A stretch of 11,517 nt of DNA. Origin: an uncultured Bacteroidia bacterium (GTDB taxonomy: Bacteria; Bacteroidota; Bacteroidia; SpSt-205). Of the stretch, positions 5,865 to 11,517 are shown in pieces (position 1 is the stretch's first letter; every line of letters begins with the position of its first letter). The notes under the pieces are model-generated. The model saw only the letters and a program-made list of their open reading frames with translations. It made no database searches and had not been told where the DNA came from. A program made the position numbers and the translations under genes. The DNA lies in assembly GCA_937995505.1 (NCBI GenBank), contig CALKJV010000173.1:1-11517 (forward strand), in the 5' to 3' direction.

Positions 5865-7546
5865 GCGCTGACCTTCCCTCCTGGGTCTCTGAGCTGGCTC
5901 GTCAATACTACGCAGGTCGCACCGCTCTTTTCCTCCTGTACGGAAACATCCATGACCTTGTCTGGTACGAGGGCAAAAAATACCTCTTGCGGGATTTTCT
6001 CTTAGAGGTAGCGTTTCGCCGGCGAAACCTTGTGCTTACCTACAATCGTGCCACGGGCTTGGGCTATCGGGATGCAGCCACTCAAAAAGATGTAGAGGCG
6101 TTAGCCAAGCTATACTTTGACCGGGCTGTGCCACCCAAGGCCCCTACCGAGCTGCTTCCGTTCTTGCATCAGTACTTTCATCGGCGGCTGGCTGAAGGGC
6201 GTCGCCTGGCGCTGGTTATAGAGTTTGCGGAAATGCTCGCCCCCGCTGTCGGAAGCAACCTGAGTACCGAAGAGCGCACCAGCCTCCTATACTTTCTCCG
6301 TTGGGCGCAGGACCCCCTTTTCCTGCGCTCAGATATAACGGTCATCCTGCTTGCCGAGAATCTAAGTGAGTTGCATCCTAAGCTTACCGCCAATCCCCAC
6401 CTTTCAGCTATACGAGTTCCCTATCCAGACGCGGGGCTACGGCAGGCGTTTATCACGGCGTGGGTACAGGAAAAAAACCTCTCCTTGGAGACTAAGCTAA
6501 CTCCTGCGGCTTCTACGGCGTCCCTGGCGGGGCTTACAGGGGGGCTTACGCTGGTGCAAGTGGATAAGCTCTTAGCGGAGGTGGCAGAGAGCGAGACCCC
6601 GTGGACCGAAGCCCAGCTTTTAGAACGCAAGAAGATGCTTGTAGAGGCCCAAGCCGGCGGGCTGGTAGAGTTTCTGAGTACTCACCTTACGCTGGACTAC
6701 GTAGCCGGTCATCATGCTGCCAAAGCGTACCTCCGTTCCATTGCGATCGCCCTCAAAGCCGGGCATACCGCAGTTATTCCGATGGGCTTTTTGATTACGG
6801 GACCCGTGGGTACCGGGAAAACCTTTCTCATCCGATGCTTTGCCGGCGAGATTGGGATTCCCATGGTGCAGCTTAAAAATTTCCGTTCGCCTTGGGTAGG
6901 AGAGACTGAAGCCAACCTTGAGCGCATCTTAGCTTTGCTAGAGGCCTTGGCGCCTATTGCTGTGGTTATTGATGAAGCCGATACGCAATTAGGAGGGCGA
7001 GACCGAGAGGGGGATAGCGGAGTCAGTGCACGGGTATTTGGGCGCTTAGCAAATTTCATGAGCGATCCAAAAAATCGAGGCCGTATTTTATGGTTTCTGC
7101 TCACGGCTCGGCCAGATCTCCTTCCCGTAGATTTCAAGCGGCAGGGTCGCGCCGAAGAGCATATACCTCTTTTTGCGCCTACTACGCCAGACGAGAAGAG
7201 AGAAGTGGTACAGGCCTTAGCTCGGCGGTTGGGCTTCCCGATAGAGGTGACCCCCGAAACTGGATGGGAAAGCCTGCCCGACTTTTCAGGCGCTGAATGG
7301 GAAGCTATCTTGACACGGGCCCGCTTCCTCGCCCTTACGGAAGGTTCACAAAATCCTACTTGGACGCATATTCAGCAAGTATTGGAAGACTTCTTGCCAC
7401 CTACGTACCCCGAAGAGATTGCCTATATGACTTACCTTGCTATCTTGGAATGCACGCGTCGTAGCCTTCTACCCTTTGTTTATCAGGGGCTTTCGCGGTC
7501 GGAGCTTTTTGCCAAGGTGGAGCAGCTGCGGACTCGGCTTCGGTAG
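5861..7546 (+). CDS. AAA+ ATPase with degenerate N-terminal ATPase-like half (Ycf46/Cdc48-like)
   Basis: The 561-residue protein has one clear AAA module in its second half. Walker A is GPVGTGKT (314-321), Walker B is VVIDEAD (368-374), sensor 1 is LLTARPDL, and the arginine-finger region is FKRQGRAEEHIPLF (426-438). The N-terminal half, about residues 1-250, looks like an eroded NTPase domain: LFLLYGNIHDL stands where a P-loop could be but has no GKT, followed by a Walker B-like LALVIEFAEML (116-126) and a sensor-like ITVILLAENLSEL (159-171). This arrangement recalls Ycf46-type AAA proteins. No membrane segment or protease domain is seen, so it is probably a cytosolic remodelling ATPase of unknown substrate. 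The C-terminal 45 residues are helical and not recognised. It overlaps the isoaspartyl peptidase gene by four bases, suggesting translational coupling, although that enzyme appears to be exported. Confidence 0.85.
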   Translation: MSADLPSWVSELARQYYAGRTALFLLYGNIHDLVWYEGKKYLLRDFLLEVAFRRRNLVLTYNRATGLGYRDAATQKDVEALAKLYFDRAVPPKAPTELLPFLHQYFHRRLAEGRRLALVIEFAEMLAPAVGSNLSTEERTSLLYFLRWAQDPLFLRSDITVILLAENLSELHPKLTANPHLSAIRVPYPDAGLRQAFITAWVQEKNLSLETKLTPAASTASLAGLTGGLTLVQVDKLLAEVAESETPWTEAQLLERKKMLVEAQAGGLVEFLSTHLTLDYVAGHHAAKAYLRSIAIALKAGHTAVIPMGFLITGPVGTGKTFLIRCFAGEIGIPMVQLKNFRSPWVGETEANLERILALLEALAPIAVVIDEADTQLGGRDREGDSGVSARVFGRLANFMSDPKNRGRILWFLLTARPDLLPVDFKRQGRAEEHIPLFAPTTPDEKREVVQALARRLGFPIEVTPETGWESLPDFSGAEWEAILTRARFLALTEGSQNPTWTHIQQVLEDFLPPTYPEEIAYMTYLAILECTRRSLLPFVYQGLSRSELFAKVEQLRTRLR

Positions 7547-7564
7547 CTCTGCTTGCTTTTGTGT

Positions 7565-7572
7565 TATATTTA
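7565..7572 (+). promoter_or_regulatory. Near-consensus TAnnTTTG promoter element for the Fe-S carrier gene
   Basis: TATATTTA matches TAnnTTTG except for the last base. Five bases separate it from the ATG at 7578, the same geometry as the other four elements. It lies in the 31-base gap after the AAA+ gene. Confidence 0.45.
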
Positions 7573-7577
7573 GGGCC

Positions 7578-7901
7578 ATGCTGACGGTGACACCTCGCGC
7601 AGCTGAGCGCATTCGGGCTATTCAACAAGAAGAAGGTCATCCGCATGCTCGGCTCCGTATAGCTGTGAAAGCGGGAGGGTGTTCCGGCCTTACCTACGAT
7701 TTAGAGTTTGCTGCGGAAGCCTGCCCCGATGAACTGACCTTCCATTCGGAGGGTATAGAGCTCCTGGTCCCTAAGAAAAGCCTGGTCTATCTCGTAGGTA
7801 CGCAGCTGGATTACACCGAAGGCCTTTCTGGTCAGGGCTTCCACTTTGTCAATCCCAACGCTACCCGAACCTGTGCTTGTGGTACGAGTTTTGCCGTATA
7901 G
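7578..7901 (+). CDS. IscA/ErpA-type iron-sulfur cluster assembly protein
   Basis: The 107-residue protein has the A-type carrier signature. It begins MLTVTPRAAERIRAI and includes KAGGCSGLTYDLEF with Cys35, ends with CACGTSF carrying Cys99 and Cys101, and has SLVYLVGTQLDYTEGLSGQGF and FVNPNA between. The three cysteines bind and pass on Fe-S clusters to target apoproteins in the cytosol. The normal C-terminal pattern is CxCGxSF, which is met here with Ala between the cysteines. Which subtype (IscA, SufA or ErpA) cannot be decided. The frame is open upstream to 7437, but those 47 codons lie inside the AAA+ gene in another frame and show no family similarity; ATG 7578 is the normal family start and has a promoter-like element just before it. 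The next gene starts six bases after the stop, suggesting an operon. Confidence 0.95.
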   Translation: MLTVTPRAAERIRAIQQEEGHPHARLRIAVKAGGCSGLTYDLEFAAEACPDELTFHSEGIELLVPKKSLVYLVGTQLDYTEGLSGQGFHFVNPNATRTCACGTSFAV

Positions 7902-7907
7902 CTCTGT

Positions 7908-8576
7908 ATGGAACGGCTCCGACCCGGCTGGTTTCTGGAGGGGCTATGGGATGTAGAATATCAGCAGTATCGCCTGCTAGGCTACCTCCAGAAAGCGCGA
8001 CGGGCTTTTCTGGCCCAGCAGCTCTATCCGCCTCTGGCCGATCTCGTGGCTTCTTATACGGAAGTCGTAGGCCTTTACGAGAAAATTCAGGGCGCTCCCT
8101 CCGAGGGCTCTGGGGTTTCTGCTACGCTGGAGGGGATTTTGACTTTTGCCTTGCCGCTCTTAGAGGAAGCCATAGAGGAGGGAAAGTCCCTCTATGAGGT
8201 AGTAGCCCAAGCCCTTCAGGTACACGTAGTAGGGGTTGTGCCCTTGTACCGAGATGAGGGATATATCTTTTTGCGACGCGGTGCTGAGTCCGTAGTATGG
8301 GCTTACGCCTACGAGCTGCGTTACCTGTACGATGCCCAAGGGCGAGAAGTGGCTATACGATTGGTGCCTGTGGGGGAATATAGCTTTAGTGCACTGGGGC
8401 TAGGTTTTGCGGCGGTGCGGGAGAAGATTCTGCAGGAGTGCTCGGAGCTGCCAGTACCGCTTACATTAGCGGTGGAGGTACCTTGGATACTCCCCTTGCA
8501 GGAGACGCTGTTACCGATTATTCAGCGCTCGCTGCCGCGCTGGGCGCAGGAGGCGCCTACGCAAGGTATCGGCTAA
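7908..8576 (+). CDS. Conserved-looking protein of unknown function
   Basis: I do not recognise a named domain in this 222-residue protein. It is acidic, soluble-looking and has no signal peptide or clear membrane helix. The first 60 residues look helical and contain WFLEGLWDVEYQQYRLLGYL and LYPPLADLVASY, a style I loosely associate with uncharacterised Bacteroidota proteins, though I cannot confirm this. The middle (about 100-165) alternates short beta-like segments such as HVVGVVPLYRDEGYIFLRR and VVWAYAYELRYLYD. There is only one cysteine, Cys178, so it is unlikely to bind a metal cluster by itself. It follows the Fe-S carrier gene by six bases and is probably co-transcribed. Its last 66 bases overlap, tail-to-tail, the 3' end of the flippase gene. 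It is taken as real because the frame runs without a break, starts right after its neighbour and is coherent as protein. Confidence 0.75.
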   Translation: MERLRPGWFLEGLWDVEYQQYRLLGYLQKARRAFLAQQLYPPLADLVASYTEVVGLYEKIQGAPSEGSGVSATLEGILTFALPLLEEAIEEGKSLYEVVAQALQVHVVGVVPLYRDEGYIFLRRGAESVVWAYAYELRYLYDAQGREVAIRLVPVGEYSFSALGLGFAAVREKILQECSELPVPLTLAVEVPWILPLQETLLPIIQRSLPRWAQEAPTQGIG

Positions 8577-10052
8577 TCCCCGCACAGAACGCAGCAGCTG
8601 CATCAAAAATATTCGCTTACGAGCTGCCGACCTTCCTAAGAGCTCAGGGGCCCAGAAAACCCCTAAAAGTCCGAGTAAGCTCATTCCTAGTAGGATAGGA
8701 GGTTCTCCGAGTAGCCACAGAACCGCTCCTATACCCCAAGCGATTATCCCCCGTAGGTAGGTAGACCAAGCCCATCCATCCCAAAAGCAGCGGCCAGACC
8801 TCGTGCGCCCTATTACGTATCGGCTCAGCACCATACCTACTAGCAAAGCCACCGGAGAAGCCCAGAAGTACAGTTCTACCCGTACAAAAAGCCAGGTCAG
8901 TCCTAGCTGCACGCTGGCGACACAGAGATTGACCCCAAAAGCCGTACGGAGGAGCCCACGACTGGTGAAGAAGGTAATTACGGGTATGAGCGGTAGAAGA
9001 GCCAGAAAGCTCCCCCAGAAGCCGGCTAAGGTCTGCAGCTCAATAGGGCCTATTTTTACCGGCAGCCAGGGGTACATCCATAAAGTGAAGGCCCAGCCGC
9101 CAAGCCCCCCGGTCGTAGAGAGTAGAGTGGTAAGCCAGACGGACTGGCTGAGACGTAAGGCCTGCCGATGCGGCGAGTCGCTCTGCGAACCAAATATCGG
9201 AAAAAGAGATTCTACAGCTTTGAGAGCGAGCGCGCTAAACTTACTCAGGAGGTACTGCAAGGCGCTATAAAACCCCATGAGGTTTAGGGAGGCCCAGCGG
9301 CTAATCAGCGTCCGTTCAGTGAAAGTCAGAGGGATAGCTAACAGGCTGCTCAGGGCGGGCCACAGACCTGCGCGTAGTAGTGCGGGAGCAGGCCGCAGGG
9401 AGCCGACCCAAGGTACGCGCCTTAGGCGCCGGGCTGTTAGAAGCCACAAAGAAGCTCCATAAATCGCATAGCCCCCCAGGATGGCTCTGAGGGCCAGAAG
9501 CGGTGAGCGTTCTGAGCTCAGAAGGAGGAGTACTAGTGGGAAGACACTCTGCCAGAGGGCTTGGAGGAGGGTGTTTACGGCTGCCCAGCGGAAGCGCCCT
9601 AAAGCTATGGGTACCCAGTTCAAAAACATCCCGGTTTGGACGCCCCACAGGGCAGGGGGTACCCATAGGTATACCTCTTCTAGAAGCTGGCGTTCTGCCT
9701 CGGAGAGCGCTAAGAGGGTAGTTAGCATCTCGGGGCCTCGTAATAGCCAGAGTCCGCTCAGCGTAGCGGTGCTTAGCCAGACTATGCTGAGCGCGCTACG
9801 CAGAGTAGCCCAGCCCAATGTCCATTGCCCTACGGAAGCGCCGGCGGTGAGGCGCTGCGCCATCACCTCGCCCATGCCGAGATTTAGGAGGTAGGATTGG
9901 CTTACTAGGCCCGCGGCATACATTACCACGCCATACTGAGCTCGTCCGAGCCATTGTAAGAGGAGGATGGGGGTAGCTAAGGCCGATATACCTCCTAAGA
10001 TGTAGCCCAGTGTATTCCAGAGGGCCCCTCGGGCGATCTCTCTGTGTCGCAC
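8511..10052 (-). CDS. Polysaccharide/oligosaccharide flippase (Wzx/MATE-like, MOP superfamily)
   Basis: The 513-residue, highly hydrophobic protein has about 12-14 predicted membrane helices. Its N terminus, REIARGALWNTLGYILGG followed by ATPILLLQWLGRAQYGVV, is typical of oligosaccharide flippases, in which the first helix leads into a PxxL...LG..YG pattern. A second family-like segment, RTLISRWASLNLMGFYSAL, lies near the middle. Such proteins move lipid-linked sugars across the inner membrane for surface polysaccharide or O-antigen synthesis. No glycosyltransferase or polymerase gene is beside it, so its substrate cannot be inferred. The start is GTG at 10052-10050. The C-terminal tail is very basic (RRRLLRPARQR) and is encoded near and within the 66-base overlap with the convergent 222-residue gene. 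It is transcribed away from the dioxygenase gene, 28 bases apart. Confidence 0.88.
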   Translation of the reverse strand: MRHREIARGALWNTLGYILGGISALATPILLLQWLGRAQYGVVMYAAGLVSQSYLLNLGMGEVMAQRLTAGASVGQWTLGWATLRSALSIVWLSTATLSGLWLLRGPEMLTTLLALSEAERQLLEEVYLWVPPALWGVQTGMFLNWVPIALGRFRWAAVNTLLQALWQSVFPLVLLLLSSERSPLLALRAILGGYAIYGASLWLLTARRLRRVPWVGSLRPAPALLRAGLWPALSSLLAIPLTFTERTLISRWASLNLMGFYSALQYLLSKFSALALKAVESLFPIFGSQSDSPHRQALRLSQSVWLTTLLSTTGGLGGWAFTLWMYPWLPVKIGPIELQTLAGFWGSFLALLPLIPVITFFTSRGLLRTAFGVNLCVASVQLGLTWLFVRVELYFWASPVALLVGMVLSRYVIGRTRSGRCFWDGWAWSTYLRGIIAWGIGAVLWLLGEPPILLGMSLLGLLGVFWAPELLGRSAARKRIFLMQLLRSVRGLADTLRRRLLRPARQRALNNR

Positions 10053-10058
10053 GCTGCC

Positions 10059-10066
10059 CGAAAATG
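10059..10066 (-). promoter_or_regulatory. Possible degenerate -7 element for the flippase gene
   Basis: The minus strand reads CATTTTCG, matching four of the six fixed bases of TAnnTTTG, and ends six bases before the GTG at 10052. Position fits the other elements but the sequence match is poor. It is three bases away from the dioxygenase promoter element on the other strand. Confidence 0.2.
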
Positions 10067-10068
10067 CA

Positions 10069-10076
10069 TAAGTTTG
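10069..10076 (+). promoter_or_regulatory. TAnnTTTG promoter element for the dioxygenase gene
   Basis: TAAGTTTG is a full match to the Bacteroidota -7 consensus, and four bases (CCCA) separate it from the ATG at 10081. Its upstream half would lie inside the 5' end of the divergent flippase gene. No convincing -33 TTG is seen there. Confidence 0.62.
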
Positions 10077-10080
10077 CCCA

Positions 10081-11232
10081 ATGCGGTCTCTTGGCAGTTA
10101 TGGCATAGATGAGGTGCTCGGCTTTCTACCCAAAGAAGATCCCCTGCCGACCTTACCCGACGCGCTCTCGGAGTGGGACTCGTATGCGTACGACTTGCCT
10201 AAACTTTTAGTTAGTGGGAGAATTCGGTATTTCCTGCGCGGTATGCCGCTCTTGGACCCCACGCCTCACCTCCAAACAGAGGGCCAGTGGCGAAGGGCCA
10301 TGCAGGCTCTATCGTACATAGGGCATGCATGGGTTTGGGGAGAGGCGACCCCTCCCGAATCCCTGCCTGAAAATATCGCTCTACCCTGGTACACCGTCGC
10401 GCAGCAGTTAGGGCGCCCGCCTGTGCTCTCCTATGCCTCTTATGCGCTAGACAACTGGCGGCGCCTCGAACCCCAAGGACCCATTGCGATAGATAATATC
10501 GCTCTCATCCAAAACTTCCTCGGCGGCCTGGATGAGGAATGGTTTATCCTCATCCATGTGGCCATAGAGGCGGTGGCAGCGCCAGCGGTACGGGCGCTTC
10601 CTCAGCTCGTACAGGCGGTCCAGACGGGCGACACGACTGCAGCCGAAGCTGCCCTCAGCCAGATTGAACCCGCTCTCTCCGAAATGTACCAGATACTCCT
10701 GCGCATGCCTGAAGCCTGCGACCCTTACATCTATTACCATCGGGTGCGGCCGTACATTCACGGTTGGAAAAACAATCCCGCTCTGCCCGAAGGCTTGCAG
10801 TACGAAGGGGTAGCGGCTTACGGAAATGAGCCTCAGCAGTTCCGAGGAGAAACTGGCGCGCAAAGCTCTATCGTCCCCTCCCTGGATGCTGCCTTAGGGA
10901 TTACCCATGCAGATGATCCCCTGCGAGCCTACCTCCGAGAAATGCTAGACTACATGCCCCCCGGCCATAGGCAGTTTGTGCTTGACTTAGAGGCGTATCA
11001 GGTAGACAGGCGATTTTATGCAAGCACACCGAGCCTGCGAGAGCTGTACAATCGCTGCTTACATTGGATAGAGCGCTTCCGCACGAAGCACTTAGAGTAC
11101 GCAGCTCAGTACATTGCTCGGCAGCATCAGGTTAGCGCTACCAACCCTGCCGACGTAGGCACAGGGGGGACGCCTTTTATGCCTTACTTAGCCAAACATC
11201 GGGATGAAACCGAAGCCCAAAAACTTCCCTAA
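10081..11232 (+). CDS. Indoleamine 2,3-dioxygenase-like heme dioxygenase
   Basis: The 383-residue protein aligns by motif along its whole length with indoleamine 2,3-dioxygenases. These include GFLP (14-17), LSYASYALDNWRR (116-128), DEEWFILIHVAIEA (151-164), GWKNNPALPEGLQYEGV (228-244), FRGETGAQSS (254-263), YMPPGHRQFV (291-300) and GTGGTPFMPYL (360-370). His337 in FRTKHLEYAAQYI aligns with the proximal heme ligand of animal IDO (in SYHLQIVTKYI). The expected reaction is O2-dependent opening of the indole ring of tryptophan to N-formylkynurenine, in the cytosol. Length is close to animal IDO (about 400). No other kynurenine-pathway gene is in the window. Bacterial members are less studied, so related indole substrates are possible. 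It is divergent from the flippase and its stop overlaps the E2 start as TAATG, implying coupling with pyruvate dehydrogenase. Confidence 0.93.
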   Translation: MRSLGSYGIDEVLGFLPKEDPLPTLPDALSEWDSYAYDLPKLLVSGRIRYFLRGMPLLDPTPHLQTEGQWRRAMQALSYIGHAWVWGEATPPESLPENIALPWYTVAQQLGRPPVLSYASYALDNWRRLEPQGPIAIDNIALIQNFLGGLDEEWFILIHVAIEAVAAPAVRALPQLVQAVQTGDTTAAEAALSQIEPALSEMYQILLRMPEACDPYIYYHRVRPYIHGWKNNPALPEGLQYEGVAAYGNEPQQFRGETGAQSSIVPSLDAALGITHADDPLRAYLREMLDYMPPGHRQFVLDLEAYQVDRRFYASTPSLRELYNRCLHWIERFRTKHLEYAAQYIARQHQVSATNPADVGTGGTPFMPYLAKHRDETEAQKLP

Positions 11233-11517
11233 TGCCTATGGCTGAAATCATAGAGATGCCTCGCCTCAGTGACACGATGGAGGAGGGAGTCATTGCGAAA
11301 TGGCACAAGAAAGTAGGTGACACGGTCAAGCCAGGCGACCTCCTTGCGGAGATTGAGACCGATAAGGCGACTATGGAGTTTGAGGCGCCGGTAGGGGGCA
11401 CTCTACTGTATGTTGGCGTAGAGGCGGGAAAGGCAGTTCCTATCGGACAGGTGATAGCGATTATAGGCAAGCCGGGAGAGGATGTAGAGGCCCTTCTCTC
11501 TGGGGCGAAGTCGCAGG
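11232..11517 (+). CDS. Pyruvate dehydrogenase complex E2 (dihydrolipoamide acetyltransferase), N-terminal lipoyl domain
   Basis: The frame is open from the ATG at 11232 to the window edge, about 95 residues. It holds a complete lipoyl domain: EMPRLSDTMEEGVIAKWHKK, then GDLLAEIETDKATMEFE with Lys45 as the lipoylated residue, then GQVIAIIGKPGED. The MPxLSDTMxEG and ETDKATME forms are characteristic of pyruvate dehydrogenase E2 rather than the 2-oxoglutarate enzyme. The swinging lipoyl arm carries acetyl groups between E1, E2 and E3. The catalytic domain is outside the window. The first ATG overlaps the dioxygenase stop by one base; a second ATG at 11238 (MAEIIEMP) is equally compatible with family N termini. 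No separate promoter element is seen, so expression probably comes at least partly from the dioxygenase promoter. Confidence 0.92.
   Translation, partial: MPMAEIIEMPRLSDTMEEGVIAKWHKKVGDTVKPGDLLAEIETDKATMEFEAPVGGTLLYVGVEAGKAVPIGQVIAIIGKPGEDVEALLSGAKSQ

Noticed and set aside
6712..7137. 141-residue minus-strand ORF within the AAA+ gene
   Set aside because: It covers the reverse complement of the Walker A and B region, which is conserved on the plus strand; composition is shadow-like.
7437..7577. Upstream extension of the Fe-S carrier frame by 47 codons
   Set aside because: It lies within the AAA+ gene in another frame, has no family similarity, and the ATG at 7578 gives the normal A-type carrier start.
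8803..9270. 155-residue plus-strand ORF opposite the flippase
   Set aside because: It is antisense to a well-supported membrane protein; the Ser/Arg/Lys-rich composition is what an opposite-strand shadow gives, and there is no start signal.
10447..10863. 138-residue minus-strand ORF within the dioxygenase gene
   Set aside because: The plus strand is clearly coding for conserved IDO motifs here, and this frame has no recognisable domain.

Overview
The window looks like chromosomal DNA of a fairly GC-rich member of Bacteroidota or a close relative, possibly thermophilic (the lifestyle is a guess). Four things point there. TAnnTTTG promoter elements, the Bacteroidota -7 consensus, stand directly before several start codons, and Shine-Dalgarno sequences are not evident. 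Exported proteins have signal peptides predicted to leave Gln as the first mature residue. The peptidase at the left edge has the N-terminal region typical of Bacteroidota S8 peptidases. A tiny basic protein resembling the AURKAIP1/COX24 (mS38) family lies beside RNase G. There is no mobile element, CRISPR array, tRNA or rRNA, and no gene-free stretch over 300 bases; the longest gap is 87 bp.

Layout. On the minus strand, reading leftwards from 1972, lie a 31-residue mS38-like protein (1877-1972), RNase E/G family ribonuclease (318-1862, TTG start) and the 5' part of an exported subtilase (1-278, cut by the window edge). Divergent from these, starting at 2060 on the plus strand, are ribosomal protein S20, a POT-family proton:peptide symporter, an exported eight-bladed PQQ-type beta-propeller, an isoaspartyl peptidase/asparaginase, an AAA+ ATPase with an inactive-looking N-terminal half, an IscA-type Fe-S carrier and an unrecognised 222-residue protein. 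The last of these overlaps tail-to-tail with a polysaccharide flippase on the minus strand (8511-10052). Divergent from the flippase, over only 28 bp, is an indoleamine 2,3-dioxygenase-like gene that overlaps by one base the start of a pyruvate dehydrogenase E2 gene running off the right edge.

How the genes may work together (inference). The 1877-2359 region pairs translation and RNA-processing genes around one short divergent promoter region. Subtilase, peptide symporter, isoaspartyl peptidase, tryptophan-cleaving dioxygenase and pyruvate dehydrogenase E2 fit a cell that uses peptides and amino acids, though they are not all in one operon. The propeller, isoaspartyl peptidase and AAA+ genes overlap each other and probably form one transcript.

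The most interesting signal is regulatory. Five genes (mS38-like, rpsT, propeller, Fe-S carrier, dioxygenase) have TAnnTTTG, or one mismatch to it, ending only 4-7 bases before the ATG. If these are the real promoters, the mRNAs start at or within a few bases of the start codon and are leaderless.
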